Assembly: GCA_903867285.1 (NCBI GenBank)
Contig: CAIPQX010000046.1
Span: forward strand, 1 to 28,013
Source of the DNA: an uncultured Actinomycetes bacterium
GTDB lineage: Bacteria; Actinomycetota; Actinomycetes; Nanopelagicales; Nanopelagicaceae
Length of the DNA: 28,013 bases
Reading direction: 5' to 3'
Within the stretch, counting starts at the first letter, position 1. Each line of letters opens with the position of its first letter. Below are positions 1 to 6,975 of the stretch, piece after piece. Under the pieces are notes generated by a model. The model was given only the letters and a program-made list of their open reading frames with translations. It had not been told where the DNA came from and ran no database searches. The position numbers and the translations under genes are program-made.

Positions 1-650
1 AGGGCGGTTTCGAGCCTAGCTCCGCGTCCAACAACAATCACTTGTGTTGCACCTGCTGCGCGCGCCACCTGCAACATCAAGAGTCCAAGTAAGCCGGGAC
101 CAAAAACAGCAACGGTCGAACCTGGTCGAATATCCGCGCGGCGACCAGCGTGGACAGTCAGCGCCGCTTGATTTACGAGCGCTCCAGCTATATCCGAAAC
201 CGAATCAGGAATCTTGTGAACAGCGACCGCGGGTCGAGCTGCAAATTCTGCAAGCGCCCCTGGCGCGGTATGCCCATAAAGCTTAAAGCCTGGATCGCGG
301 ACCCGCTCGCATAAGTTGTAGCGACCTTGGCGACACATGGGGCATGCGGAACATCCGGCATGGTTTTCTGCAACGACTCTATCTCCGACAGCGAGACCGC
401 TCTTTTCGGTACCCGCGCCCATTTTTACAATAGTTCCCGACCATTCATGACCCAAGATGAAGGGCATGCTTGGTGGCCACGTCCCTTTAAATCCGCCGTT
501 TACAATCTTTAAATCGGTGCCGCACATTCCGCAGGCATTTACCCGGCAAAGGACCTCACCATATTCAAGATCTGGAATAGGGACATCTACAACGGAGAGC
601 GAACCGAAATCCGCTAAAACTGCGGCCCGCATGGTCTTTGCTTCAGTCAT
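1..650 (-). CDS. Zinc-dependent medium-chain alcohol dehydrogenase, 3' end cut by window edge
   Basis: The reading frame starts at the ATG at 648-650 and stays open to the window edge, giving the first 216 residues of a protein that usually has about 340-350. It should oxidise an alcohol or polyol with NAD(P). Visible motifs are the catalytic zinc site CGMCGTD (Cys43) with GHEW (His68, Glu69), the structural zinc cysteines Cys100, Cys103, Cys106 and Cys114, and the start of the Rossmann fold (GPGLLGLL, about residues 185-192). The start overlaps the stop of the creatininase-family gene (TAATG), so the two are almost certainly co-translated. Substrate cannot be read from the sequence; threonine-, sorbitol- and other polyol-dehydrogenase branches share these motifs. 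A second in-frame ATG at codon 7 is an alternative start. Confidence 0.9.
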   Translation of the reverse strand, partial: MTEAKTMRAAVLADFGSLSVVDVPIPDLEYGEVLCRVNACGMCGTDLKIVNGGFKGTWPPSMPFILGHEWSGTIVKMGAGTEKSGLAVGDRVVAENHAGCSACPMCRQGRYNLCERVRDPGFKLYGHTAPGALAEFAARPAVAVHKIPDSVSDIAGALVNQAALTVHAGRRADIRPGSTVAVFGPGLLGLLMLQVARAAGATQVIVVGRGARLETA

Positions 651-1420
651 TAGTGAGAAACCTTTCCTAGTGCATCCCAAACTTCCTTAGCCCGACGGAC
701 AATGTGATCTGCAACTTCTTCTGCAATTTCTTCAGAGCGTGCAACGGTCGCTGTCTCTGGGTGGCCATACCAACCGGTTGGCGCAACATCATGGAAATCA
801 CGCATGATTGGATAAACATCGCGCCTGCGGAAGAGTTCGTGTGCTTCGTCGCCCGCTTCGCGATCGCTGGGCTCTGCCAAACTTTCTAGGTGCACCAATG
901 AAGCGTCATAGGCAAGGACTGCAGAAGTTTCCATTGCCCCCGAGTGGGTAAATTCCATCTCGTCGGGATGGAGAGAATTTGTAATGATGTGAGACTCGCC
1001 TACTACGACTTGAACGCCATGCACCATTTGTGCACGGTCCGCTGCGATACGCATCGTTGCAGAGTTTCCTTCATGCCAATTCACGACCAAGATCCGATTA
1101 GCGCCGGCATCTTTGAGTCCTTCGCAGATATCTACAAAGACATTGATCATTGTTTCAGGTTTTAAAGTTAAAGATCCGGCCCAACCACCGTGATAATGTG
1201 CAATTCCAACAGAACCTAGTGTTACAACAATTGTGTCCAAACGTTCTGCGACACGTTCGCCTATCGAGAGCGCTGCAAACAAATCTGTTCCGAGAGGCAG
1301 GTGGCTTCCATGTTGTTCGATACTTCCGGCAACAACTACAGCAATGCCACTCTTCTTCATCAACTCGGCAGCTACCGGTTGCGAAATTCTCTCTAATTGT
1401 CGCTCTGGGTGACGTGGCAT
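650..1420 (-). CDS. Creatininase-family metal-dependent amidohydrolase
   Basis: A 256-residue protein, the usual length for the family. The metal-site motif EQHGSHLPLGTD places Glu35, His37 and Asp46 in the spacing of the creatininase active site, followed by NWHEGN (His116) and HSGAMETS. The family hydrolyses C-N bonds of cyclic or linear amides, but some members hydrolyse C-C or other bonds, for example in scyllo-inosose catabolism and in riboflavin/F420 precursor formation, so creatinine should not be assumed. The ATG is preceded by GGAGG, which overlaps the stop of the upstream ThDP enzyme, and its own stop overlaps the start of the alcohol dehydrogenase. It is therefore the middle gene of a tight three-gene unit. 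Its neighbours suggest a role in a small-molecule degradation pathway; the substrate is unknown. Confidence 0.88.
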   Translation of the reverse strand: MPRHPERQLERISQPVAAELMKKSGIAVVVAGSIEQHGSHLPLGTDLFAALSIGERVAERLDTIVVTLGSVGIAHYHGGWAGSLTLKPETMINVFVDICEGLKDAGANRILVVNWHEGNSATMRIAADRAQMVHGVQVVVGESHIITNSLHPDEMEFTHSGAMETSAVLAYDASLVHLESLAEPSDREAGDEAHELFRRRDVYPIMRDFHDVAPTGWYGHPETATVARSEEIAEEVADHIVRRAKEVWDALGKVSH

Positions 1421-1425
1421 TTTTC

Positions 1426-3159
1426 TTACCCTCCGTATCCGGTTGACTTCTTATTAGCCAACGCAACTTTGTGACCGGTGACTGGAGTAGTCCACGTTTC
1501 CGTGACTACATCCAACAAACTAGGCTTCTTACTAGATAAAACTCTACGCATCGCTCCTGCCAAATCAGCGGGATTTGTAACTCGTTCGGCGTCAAAACCA
1601 AAACCTTGAGCGACAGCGCTGAAGTTGATGTCTGCAAAGTCGCTGCCTTGATCGCTGGTGCCGAAGTTTAAATGGCCATACCAACGAATCCAACCCAAAT
1701 CTGCGTTATTCAAGACGATGACTGTGATGGGTAAATTCAATTCGAGAATACTCGCAAATTCACCAATCGAATATCCGAGCGCCCCATCTCCCGTTAAAAC
1801 AACGGTTCGTTTACCGGGGTTTGCAATAGCAACCCCAATAGCGGCAGGCACTGAATAACCTAGTCCAGCTAGACCGCGAGGCATAAATACTTTTTTACCA
1901 GGTAATACCTGCTCGTAATAGACCCCAGCCCATCCGCTCGACAAACTAGCATCACAAACAATTAAATCGTCAGCGTGCAATTGAGCCTGAAGTTCCCCAA
2001 GTACGCGCTGTGGCAATATCGGAGTGGCATCACTGCTTCGCTCAGCAGTACGGGCAAGGTTCCACTCACTCTTAAATTTTTGAATTTCTGATTTCCACTC
2101 GGGACGAGAAACCGTCGCAGTGGCCTGCGCAAGAGCCTTGAGGCCGCTTCGGGCATCGGCAAAGATCCCAACGACATTTTCAAAAGAGCGACCGATTTCC
2201 GCGGGATCTATATCTATTTGAATAATCGTCTGATCTTTCCGTGGAAGAGACCAAGCGAAGGTTGGTCCGCTACCCGCTTTAGTTCCTAGGAACACGACAA
2301 CATCAGCGGACTCGAGAGCCGCGCGTGCCGCTGGAGTTCCCATTTGACCCACCACGCCAACAGCCAAGGGATGATTTTCGGCAATGACACCTTTGCCAGA
2401 TAGCGAAGTTGCAATTGCACACGTCTGGCTATCTGCAAATTCTGTAATTTCTGCAATTGCTCCAGAGATAAGTGCACCCCCGCCAGCGATGATCAATGGA
2501 CGTTTTGCAGTGCTAAAGATTTTGGCGGCTGCTTGTACATCGTCAGGATCTGGGGCGGTGCGAAAAGCTGGATAGCTACCAAAACGAGAGATTGCTTCCT
2601 TTGGTTGCAATAGTTCTAACATCTCTGCAGGTAATTTTGAGTCGAGAATATCTTGCGGTAAAAAGAGAACTGTCGGGCCTGGGCGACCCGTAGTGGCTTG
2701 TTGAAAAGCCTGACGAACCAAGGCGGGCATTGCCTGCAAACTAGGGACGGTTGCGTACCACTTTGAAACTGGGGCTAATAGATTTACTTGGTCCATCGCC
2801 TGTGATGCGGCCGAACGATATTGATGCAGAGTTAAATTCGCGGGAAGCGCACTGACCAAAGCAACTATCGGAATTGATGCGCCAAGAGCTTCACCCAACC
2901 CAGCCGGTAAATTTGCTGCGCCTGGACCCACCGTTGCATCGCAGACTCCGACCTTGCCAGTAGCGCGCGCATATCCATCAGCTGCGTAAACACCGGTCCG
3001 TTCATCTCGAACGAGAATATGGTTGATTTCAGTCCGGTGATTGATGCCATCGTAGAGGGCATACGTTTGACCACCAGGAAGCCCAAATACATACTCAACG
3101 CCATGCTCAACAAGTAATGCTGTGAGCAGCGCACCGCCGTGCGCGTGATTGATCTCCAC
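1426..3159 (-). CDS. Thiamine-diphosphate-dependent enzyme, acetolactate synthase-like
   Basis: The protein has the three-domain ThDP fold: an N-terminal pyrimidine-binding domain with the catalytic glutamate in RDERTGVYAADGYAR (Glu53), a central domain, and a C-terminal pyrophosphate-binding motif from GDG (about 457) to LNNADLGW. I chose the GTG at 3157-3159 (577 residues) because GAGGAG lies nine bases upstream and the predicted transcript begins near 3189. A TTG at 3181-3183 would add eight residues but lies in the operator, almost at the transcription start. The family includes acetolactate synthase, benzoylformate decarboxylase and the myo-inositol enzyme IolD. No small regulatory subunit (ilvN) follows; instead a creatininase-family hydrolase and an alcohol dehydrogenase do. 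A catabolic lyase or decarboxylase acting on a 2-keto acid or dione is more likely than valine biosynthesis, but that is inference. Confidence 0.87.
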   Translation of the reverse strand: MEINHAHGGALLTALLVEHGVEYVFGLPGGQTYALYDGINHRTEINHILVRDERTGVYAADGYARATGKVGVCDATVGPGAANLPAGLGEALGASIPIVALVSALPANLTLHQYRSAASQAMDQVNLLAPVSKWYATVPSLQAMPALVRQAFQQATTGRPGPTVLFLPQDILDSKLPAEMLELLQPKEAISRFGSYPAFRTAPDPDDVQAAAKIFSTAKRPLIIAGGGALISGAIAEITEFADSQTCAIATSLSGKGVIAENHPLAVGVVGQMGTPAARAALESADVVVFLGTKAGSGPTFAWSLPRKDQTIIQIDIDPAEIGRSFENVVGIFADARSGLKALAQATATVSRPEWKSEIQKFKSEWNLARTAERSSDATPILPQRVLGELQAQLHADDLIVCDASLSSGWAGVYYEQVLPGKKVFMPRGLAGLGYSVPAAIGVAIANPGKRTVVLTGDGALGYSIGEFASILELNLPITVIVLNNADLGWIRWYGHLNFGTSDQGSDFADINFSAVAQGFGFDAERVTNPADLAGAMRRVLSSKKPSLLDVVTETWTTPVTGHKVALANKKSTGYGG

Positions 3160-3178
3160 GTTCCGACGCTCCTCGTCA

Positions 3179-3192
3179 TGCAATCGATTGCA
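3179..3192. promoter_or_regulatory. LacI-family-type operator palindrome before the ThDP enzyme gene
   Basis: TGCAATCGATTGCA is a perfect 14-base palindrome with a central CG, the form typical of LacI-family operators. It begins four bases after the -10 box of the promoter at 3196-3223 and covers the expected transcription start, an ideal place for a repressor. The same 12-base core recurs before the divergent hydrolase gene (5296-5307). Confidence 0.7.
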
Positions 3193-3195
3193 CTC

Positions 3196-3223
3196 AGTTT
3201 AGAGGGGATTACCGCTAAGTCAA
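3196..3223 (-). promoter_or_regulatory. Sigma-70-type promoter for the ThDP enzyme operon
   Basis: On the minus strand a -35 box TTGACT (3218-3223) and a -10 box TAAACT (3196-3201) are separated by 16 bases. The promoter begins a few bases beyond the stop of the hydratase-like gene, so the ThDP enzyme, creatininase and dehydrogenase genes can be transcribed apart from the genes upstream. Confidence 0.65.
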
Positions 3224-3230
3224 GGCTTTT

Positions 3231-3953
3231 TTAAAAATACACTGAAAGGGCTGGGAAATTTCCCAACGTAAAGGCGAAGTGATCGCCCGGTTTTAACGCG
3301 ATGGGCGGGACTATCGACCCAACGATAAGAAATTCACCGCTTTTGATTCCTCCAGAGAGTTCGCCGACTACATCAGCGCCGTGGGTGACGATAGTTGGCA
3401 ATGCACCTATTAACTCCTCCAACTCTGTAACAACAACTTCGCTGCCATCGGGCTTAACAATTTGCGCGGCGAGGCCACTTATATCCCCAGATCGTCTTGA
3501 TTCATCCCGATCTCCCAATATGTAGTGCTTTTGAAATATGTCGGTTGCTAATATCTCTGTTGGATCTGTCGGAGCAAACTCAAGGTCAGCGAGTTCGATG
3601 GCCGGACCAATAGCAACAACTGAATCCATCACAAATGCTTGACTCGAACCAGGCGGCACATCTCGTCCAAAATAAAGAGCTATCTCTGTCTCTCCAACCG
3701 GCTTAACCCAGTTGCCTATGTCAACAGTTGCACCATTGGGTAACGCGTTCTCTGCTAATAGGTAACCCACTAATGGCGCATCAATCTCTAGGTTGCGCAG
3801 ACCCGTGGGGGAACCAAAACCCAACTTCCATCCCACTTGTTTATTGCGAGCGCCCAGATCAAAGATCAACTTACTTTTTAGAGCGGCATACCCTGATGTT
3901 AGTCGGGGATCTTCCCGCCAGTTACTGGTGATGATTGTCGCGATCCGCTTCAT
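3231..3953 (-). CDS. 2-oxopent-4-enoate hydratase-like protein (MhpD / fumarylacetoacetase fold)
   Basis: The protein resembles MhpD-type 2-hydroxypenta-2,4-dienoate hydratases and the related 4-oxalocrotonate decarboxylases, which act in the lower part of meta-cleavage pathways and need a divalent metal. Visible family features are GWKLGF, the acidic metal-binding stretch GETEIALYFGRD, and GPAIELADLEF. I chose the ATG at 3951-3953 (240 residues) because the open frame can be extended to 4046, but the extra residues lie inside the cupin gene and look like read-through of another frame. With this start the gene overlaps the cupin stop by 32 bases. No strong ribosome binding site is visible, so translation may be coupled to the cupin. 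The precise reaction, hydratase or decarboxylase, cannot be decided here. Confidence 0.85.
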   Translation of the reverse strand: MKRIATIITSNWREDPRLTSGYAALKSKLIFDLGARNKQVGWKLGFGSPTGLRNLEIDAPLVGYLLAENALPNGATVDIGNWVKPVGETEIALYFGRDVPPGSSQAFVMDSVVAIGPAIELADLEFAPTDPTEILATDIFQKHYILGDRDESRRSGDISGLAAQIVKPDGSEVVVTELEELIGALPTIVTHGADVVGELSGGIKSGEFLIVGSIVPPIALKPGDHFAFTLGNFPALSVYF

Positions 3954-4335
3954 AGCCAGAATCTTCAAGCGAACCAGCTCCGCTCCACCCCCACGCAAGT
4001 ACCGCATCATGGTCAGATGTATTTTTAAATCCATGCCAGTGTCCACGTGGTATCAATACAAAGTCACCCTTATGGGCAGCTCGTTCACCATCATTTGTGT
4101 ACATGATTCCATCACCTTCAACGACGATCCAAAATTCTTCACAGTTGGCATGCCTATGACGATCGTGCATCGCACCTGGGGGCATAACTGTCCAGCCAAC
4201 CAATAAATTATCAGATCCAGCTTTCGCTTTATCGATGGCAAATTGGACCTGCATGTTGACCCAGCCCTCATCTCGGCGTAGACCTTCGACGATTGGGACA
4301 TCCTTCAGATTTGTAACATAGAGATCTGGCTTCAT
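3922..4335 (-). CDS. Small single-domain cupin protein
   Basis: A 137-residue protein with both conserved cupin motifs. Motif 1 is HDRHRHANCEEFWIVVEGDG, which supplies His-X-His and Glu ligands, and motif 2 is GDFVLIPRGHWHGFKN, which supplies the last histidine. All four usual metal ligands are present, so a metal-dependent enzyme (isomerase, dioxygenase or decarboxylase) or a ligand-binding role is possible; the family does not fix function. Its start overlaps the stop of the dehydrogenase gene by four bases (ATGA), and its 3' end overlaps the hydratase-like gene, so the three genes form one translationally coupled operon. An isomerase acting on a sugar or keto acid intermediate would fit the neighbours but is speculation. 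Confidence 0.85.
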   Translation of the reverse strand: MKPDLYVTNLKDVPIVEGLRRDEGWVNMQVQFAIDKAKAGSDNLLVGWTVMPPGAMHDRHRHANCEEFWIVVEGDGIMYTNDGERAAHKGDFVLIPRGHWHGFKNTSDHDAVLAWGWSGAGSLEDSGYEADRDNHHQ

Positions 4336-5219
4336 GACTTATACCCTCCCATACGTAGATACGCTTCATGCGCAACAACAAAATCTTTGTGACCTAGTCC
4401 CATCTCACGACAGATATTCATGATCTCGTTAGCCGAAGCAGCTATGGGCATAGACATTCCCAATCGGTGGCCCTGTTCAAGAACTAAAGTCATATCTTTC
4501 TGTTGGACCGCAACATCGGCTAAGGGTTTCGCAGGCATTTTTCCTTCCAAAATAAATGGTCCGCGATAGCCGAGCACTGGGGATGCCGCAACGCTATTTA
4601 GAATTGCATTGACCATTACTTCCCTGTCAACTCCGCCCTTCTCGGCAAGAGCAACCGCTTCACCAAATGCAATAACTTCAATCATGAGTAGGGCGTTTAT
4701 TGAGAGCTTCGCCTGTGTAGCCAATCCGCTACTGCCTATGTAAGTAGCCTTCGCACCAATATCAAGTAGGACTTTTTCAACACGAGAAAAAACTTCCGCA
4801 TCTCCACCGATCATAAGCGATGCTTTCCCTTGCGCAATAGTTATAGGGCTTCCCGAGATCGGTGCATCAACCATCGTCTTACCAACGGACTTAAAAGCCG
4901 CATGAACTTCGCGGCTTACTTCAGGTTCAATCGTGCTCATATCTAGATAGACGGCAGCATCTGATATTCCATGAATGACCCCGTCGACTCCCAGGGCAAT
5001 TTCTCTGACAGCCGCGCCGTTTGTAACAATCGAAAATATAAAATCGGATGTACTGGCTATGGATGCTGGGCTATCCCCGACTTTCATTCCAAGTGACTTG
5101 AGTTCGGAATCTTTGCCGGGGGATCTATTCCAACCGGTAACTTCATGGCCCGCAGCAATTAAGCGCGGGATAATTACTTGACCCATATCGCCAAGTCCCA
5201 AAAAACCTACGTGAGCCAT
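4332..5219 (-). CDS. 3-hydroxyisobutyrate dehydrogenase-family NAD(P)-dependent oxidoreductase
   Basis: A 295-residue beta-hydroxyacid dehydrogenase. The N-terminal Rossmann motif GFLGLGDMG (residues 5-13), the substrate-binding DAPISGSP (about 118-125) and the catalytic lysine in QAKLSIN (Lys171) are all present. Relatives oxidise 3-hydroxyisobutyrate, tartronate semialdehyde, 6-phosphogluconate-like acids or 2-(hydroxymethyl)glutarate. It is the first gene of the operon that continues into the cupin and hydratase-like genes. The ATG at 5217-5219 is followed directly by the Rossmann strand, so the start is secure although no Shine-Dalgarno sequence is seen. Because the context holds no valine-degradation genes, a dedicated catabolic hydroxyacid step is likelier than the classic valine pathway. 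Confidence 0.87.
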   Translation of the reverse strand: MAHVGFLGLGDMGQVIIPRLIAAGHEVTGWNRSPGKDSELKSLGMKVGDSPASIASTSDFIFSIVTNGAAVREIALGVDGVIHGISDAAVYLDMSTIEPEVSREVHAAFKSVGKTMVDAPISGSPITIAQGKASLMIGGDAEVFSRVEKVLLDIGAKATYIGSSGLATQAKLSINALLMIEVIAFGEAVALAEKGGVDREVMVNAILNSVAASPVLGYRGPFILEGKMPAKPLADVAVQQKDMTLVLEQGHRLGMSMPIAASANEIMNICREMGLGHKDFVVAHEAYLRMGGYKS

Positions 5220-5234
5220 GGCGGGAACTTAACA

Positions 5235-5246
5235 GGCTAATTAGCC
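5235..5246. repeat. Palindrome GGCTAATTAGCC in the leader of the dehydrogenase operon
   Basis: A perfect 12-base palindrome between the predicted promoter and the dehydrogenase start. It shares the core CTAATTAG with the palindrome at 5261-5270, and the two centres are 25 bases apart. A paired operator for a dimeric regulator is possible. Confidence 0.5.
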
Positions 5247-5260
5247 CTTGGATAGGTCTT

Positions 5261-5270
5261 CCTAATTAGG
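5261..5270. repeat. Palindrome CCTAATTAGG over the dehydrogenase promoter
   Basis: A perfect 10-base palindrome with the same CTAATTAG core as 5235-5246. It covers the candidate -10 box (TAATTA, 5263-5268) of the minus-strand promoter, so a protein bound here could block that promoter. Confidence 0.5.
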
Positions 5271-5291
5271 CCAAATTCGTATAAATTCCAA
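5263..5291 (-). promoter_or_regulatory. Candidate promoter of the dehydrogenase-cupin-hydratase operon
   Basis: On the minus strand TTGGAA (5286-5291) and TAATTA (5263-5268) are 17 bases apart. The boxes are imperfect. The -35 box lies beside the -10 box of the divergent plus-strand promoter, so the two promoters would interlock. Confidence 0.35.
5280..5285 (+). promoter_or_regulatory. Candidate -10 box of the divergent hydrolase gene
   Basis: TATAAA lies 37 bases before the ATG at 5322. No convincing -35 box was found 16-18 bases upstream. The LacI-type palindrome starts about ten bases downstream, the same arrangement as before the ThDP enzyme gene. Confidence 0.4.
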
Positions 5292-5295
5292 CCCC

Positions 5296-5307
5296 GCAAT
5301 CGATTGC
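5296..5307. promoter_or_regulatory. LacI-family-type operator palindrome before the divergent hydrolase gene
   Basis: GCAATCGATTGC is a perfect 12-base palindrome identical to the core of the site at 3179-3192. It lies between a TATAAA box and the ribosome binding site of the plus-strand hydrolase. This location would let one repressor control both genes. Confidence 0.65.
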
Positions 5308-5321
5308 AAGGATGGCTTCTC

Positions 5322-6392
5322 ATGGATGAGTACATAGCTTCGGCGAAGGCCCATTGGGCACCACGTTTCACAGCCAACGGAGTTCCCGCTGTTGATTTTG
5401 AGCGAGTCACTAAAGATCTGCAGTCGTGGGACGAATGGTGCTCTGCATTTTCCAAAGGTGCTGAACTCTATGAAGAGATGGGTGCCGACGCTTTAGCCAA
5501 GAAGCACTACAAATCCGCCGGCGCGCACTACAGCACCGCAGCAGCCTTTTATCACTTTGCAAAGTTTGTCTTCGTTCGCCATTACGAGGAGATGAAGGTA
5601 GCGCACATGAACGCAGTGCGCTGCAGAAATATTGCTATCAAGTACATCGAATTTCCTGGTGAACGAGTAGAGATTCCCTTTGAGGGCGCCAAGATGGTTG
5701 GAATTTTGCGTAAGCCACACGGCAAAGGCCCATTCCCTATTGTGATTTTAGTTCCGGGTTTAGATTCAACAAAGGAAGAATTTCTCCCTACCGAGAATTT
5801 ATTTCTCGAACGCGGCATGGCAATTTTGAGCATTGACGGTCCGGGACAAGGTGAAGCGGAGTACGACCTACCCATTCGCGCAGATTGGGAAGTTCCGGGC
5901 AGGGCAATCGTTGATTACCTTGAAACACGTTCTGATGTAGATCCGGAGAGGATTGCGGTCTGGGGTGTAAGCCTGGGAGGTTATTACGCACCACGCTTTG
6001 CCTCTGGAGATTCTCGTATTAAAGCTTGTGTATCGCTCTGCGGACCATACAACTTAGGCAAGATTTGGGATCAACTTCCAGATCTCACACGCGAGACCTA
6101 CACCGTGCGATCTTTCTCCAAGAATCAGGAAGAGGCGCAAAAGCATGCTCTCAACCTCACTAACGAAGGTCGCTTCGATCTAATTCAGTGTCCTACTTTA
6201 ATTGTTGCTGGGAAGGTTGATCGCCTCTTCCCTTGGCAGGATGCCGTGAAAGTTCACGAAGCAACGAAATCTGTCAGCGAGTTATTGCTCCTTGAGCGTG
6301 GCAATCACGGTTGCGCCAATGTTCCTAATGAACATCGTTACTTCACTGCCGACTGGATGGCAGAGAAGTTGGGTCTTTCGGCAAATCTCTAA
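5322..6392 (+). CDS. Alpha/beta hydrolase related to 2,6-dihydroxypseudooxynicotine hydrolase
   Basis: A 356-residue protein with a helical N-terminal cap (about 1-110) and an alpha/beta-hydrolase core. The nucleophile elbow GVSLGG carries Ser217, with Asp300 in GKVDRLFPW and His329 in RGNHGC. These triad positions match, as far as I remember, those of 2,6-dihydroxypseudooxynicotine hydrolase of Arthrobacter, a C-C bond hydrolase of nicotine breakdown. I chose the ATG at 5322 because AAGGA lies nine bases upstream; a TTG at 5304 would add six residues and lies inside the operator. FrsA and other esterases share the fold, so the exact bond cleaved is uncertain. The gene is divergent from the dehydrogenase operon and probably controlled by the palindrome at 5296-5307. 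Confidence 0.85.
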   Translation: MDEYIASAKAHWAPRFTANGVPAVDFERVTKDLQSWDEWCSAFSKGAELYEEMGADALAKKHYKSAGAHYSTAAAFYHFAKFVFVRHYEEMKVAHMNAVRCRNIAIKYIEFPGERVEIPFEGAKMVGILRKPHGKGPFPIVILVPGLDSTKEEFLPTENLFLERGMAILSIDGPGQGEAEYDLPIRADWEVPGRAIVDYLETRSDVDPERIAVWGVSLGGYYAPRFASGDSRIKACVSLCGPYNLGKIWDQLPDLTRETYTVRSFSKNQEEAQKHALNLTNEGRFDLIQCPTLIVAGKVDRLFPWQDAVKVHEATKSVSELLLLERGNHGCANVPNEHRYFTADWMAEKLGLSANL

Positions 6393-6396
6393 AGCC

Positions 6397-6966
6397 TTAT
6401 TTTTTAACCAGACCTGCAGTTGTTTCACCCATGTAGGTCTGGTGATCAATATTAAGAATTCTGATCCAGCTCTGCTGACCAAATGTGAGCGCGATAAAGC
6501 AGCCTAATTCAACGATTTCAGGCTCGCTGAAGTGTGAATGCAACCTAGTCCAAAATGCGTCATCTAAATCTAATCGCCAAGCAATCGCTTCCGCGTAAGC
6601 AAGAGCGGCTTTCTGTCGATCATTGTATTTATCTGAGCTCTCAAAATTGAGAAGGTCGTCGTACTTCATCTCTAACAAGCCTTCGGTCGATGCTTTTTCG
6701 CTCCGCTGGTTTCCACAAAATTCGCACTTTACTGTGCGAGAGATATACACCCGACACAACTCTTTGATCGAGTGCTCACAAACCCCGTTATAGAAAATAT
6801 CTTGCCAACTATTGGCAAAAGCCCAAAAGGCATTTGGAGCGTGTGCGCGAATCGCGCTGCTCTCTGGCCGCGGGGTGCCCTCAGTGGCACAACGCTGCAT
6901 CTCTGTCTGCATTGGAGCATCCATCTGGTCGTATGGAAAGAAGGAAATTCTCTGCTTATTCTCCAC
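6397..6966 (-). CDS. Carboxymuconolactone decarboxylase / AhpD-like protein
   Basis: A 189-residue all-helical protein of the carboxymuconolactone decarboxylase family. The segment RTVKCEFCGNQRS carries the CxxC pair of AhpD-like peroxidases, but the histidine that usually follows the second cysteine by four residues is an arginine. A redox or lactone-decarboxylase role is therefore not settled. The start is a GTG at 6964-6966 with AGGAG six bases upstream, within the spacer behind the alpha/beta hydrolase stop. It is the last gene of a three-gene minus-strand operon, and its end converges on the plus-strand hydrolase with four bases between them. Confidence 0.83.
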   Translation of the reverse strand: MENKQRISFFPYDQMDAPMQTEMQRCATEGTPRPESSAIRAHAPNAFWAFANSWQDIFYNGVCEHSIKELCRVYISRTVKCEFCGNQRSEKASTEGLLEMKYDDLLNFESSDKYNDRQKAALAYAEAIAWRLDLDDAFWTRLHSHFSEPEIVELGCFIALTFGQQSWIRILNIDHQTYMGETTAGLVKK

Positions 6967-6975
6967 GGTGCGCTC

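Noticed and set aside
1426..3159. Calling the ThDP enzyme biosynthetic acetolactate synthase (ilvB)
   Set aside because: No ilvN or ilvC follows and the neighbours are catabolic; the family motifs do not fix the reaction.
3954..4046. N-terminal extension of the hydratase-like protein
   Set aside because: The extra 31 residues come from the cupin gene read in another frame and do not resemble the family; the ATG at 3953 fits better.
6393..6410. T-rich stretch after the plus-strand hydrolase as an intrinsic terminator
   Set aside because: The run of six T codes for lysines of the convergent gene and no stable hairpin precedes it.
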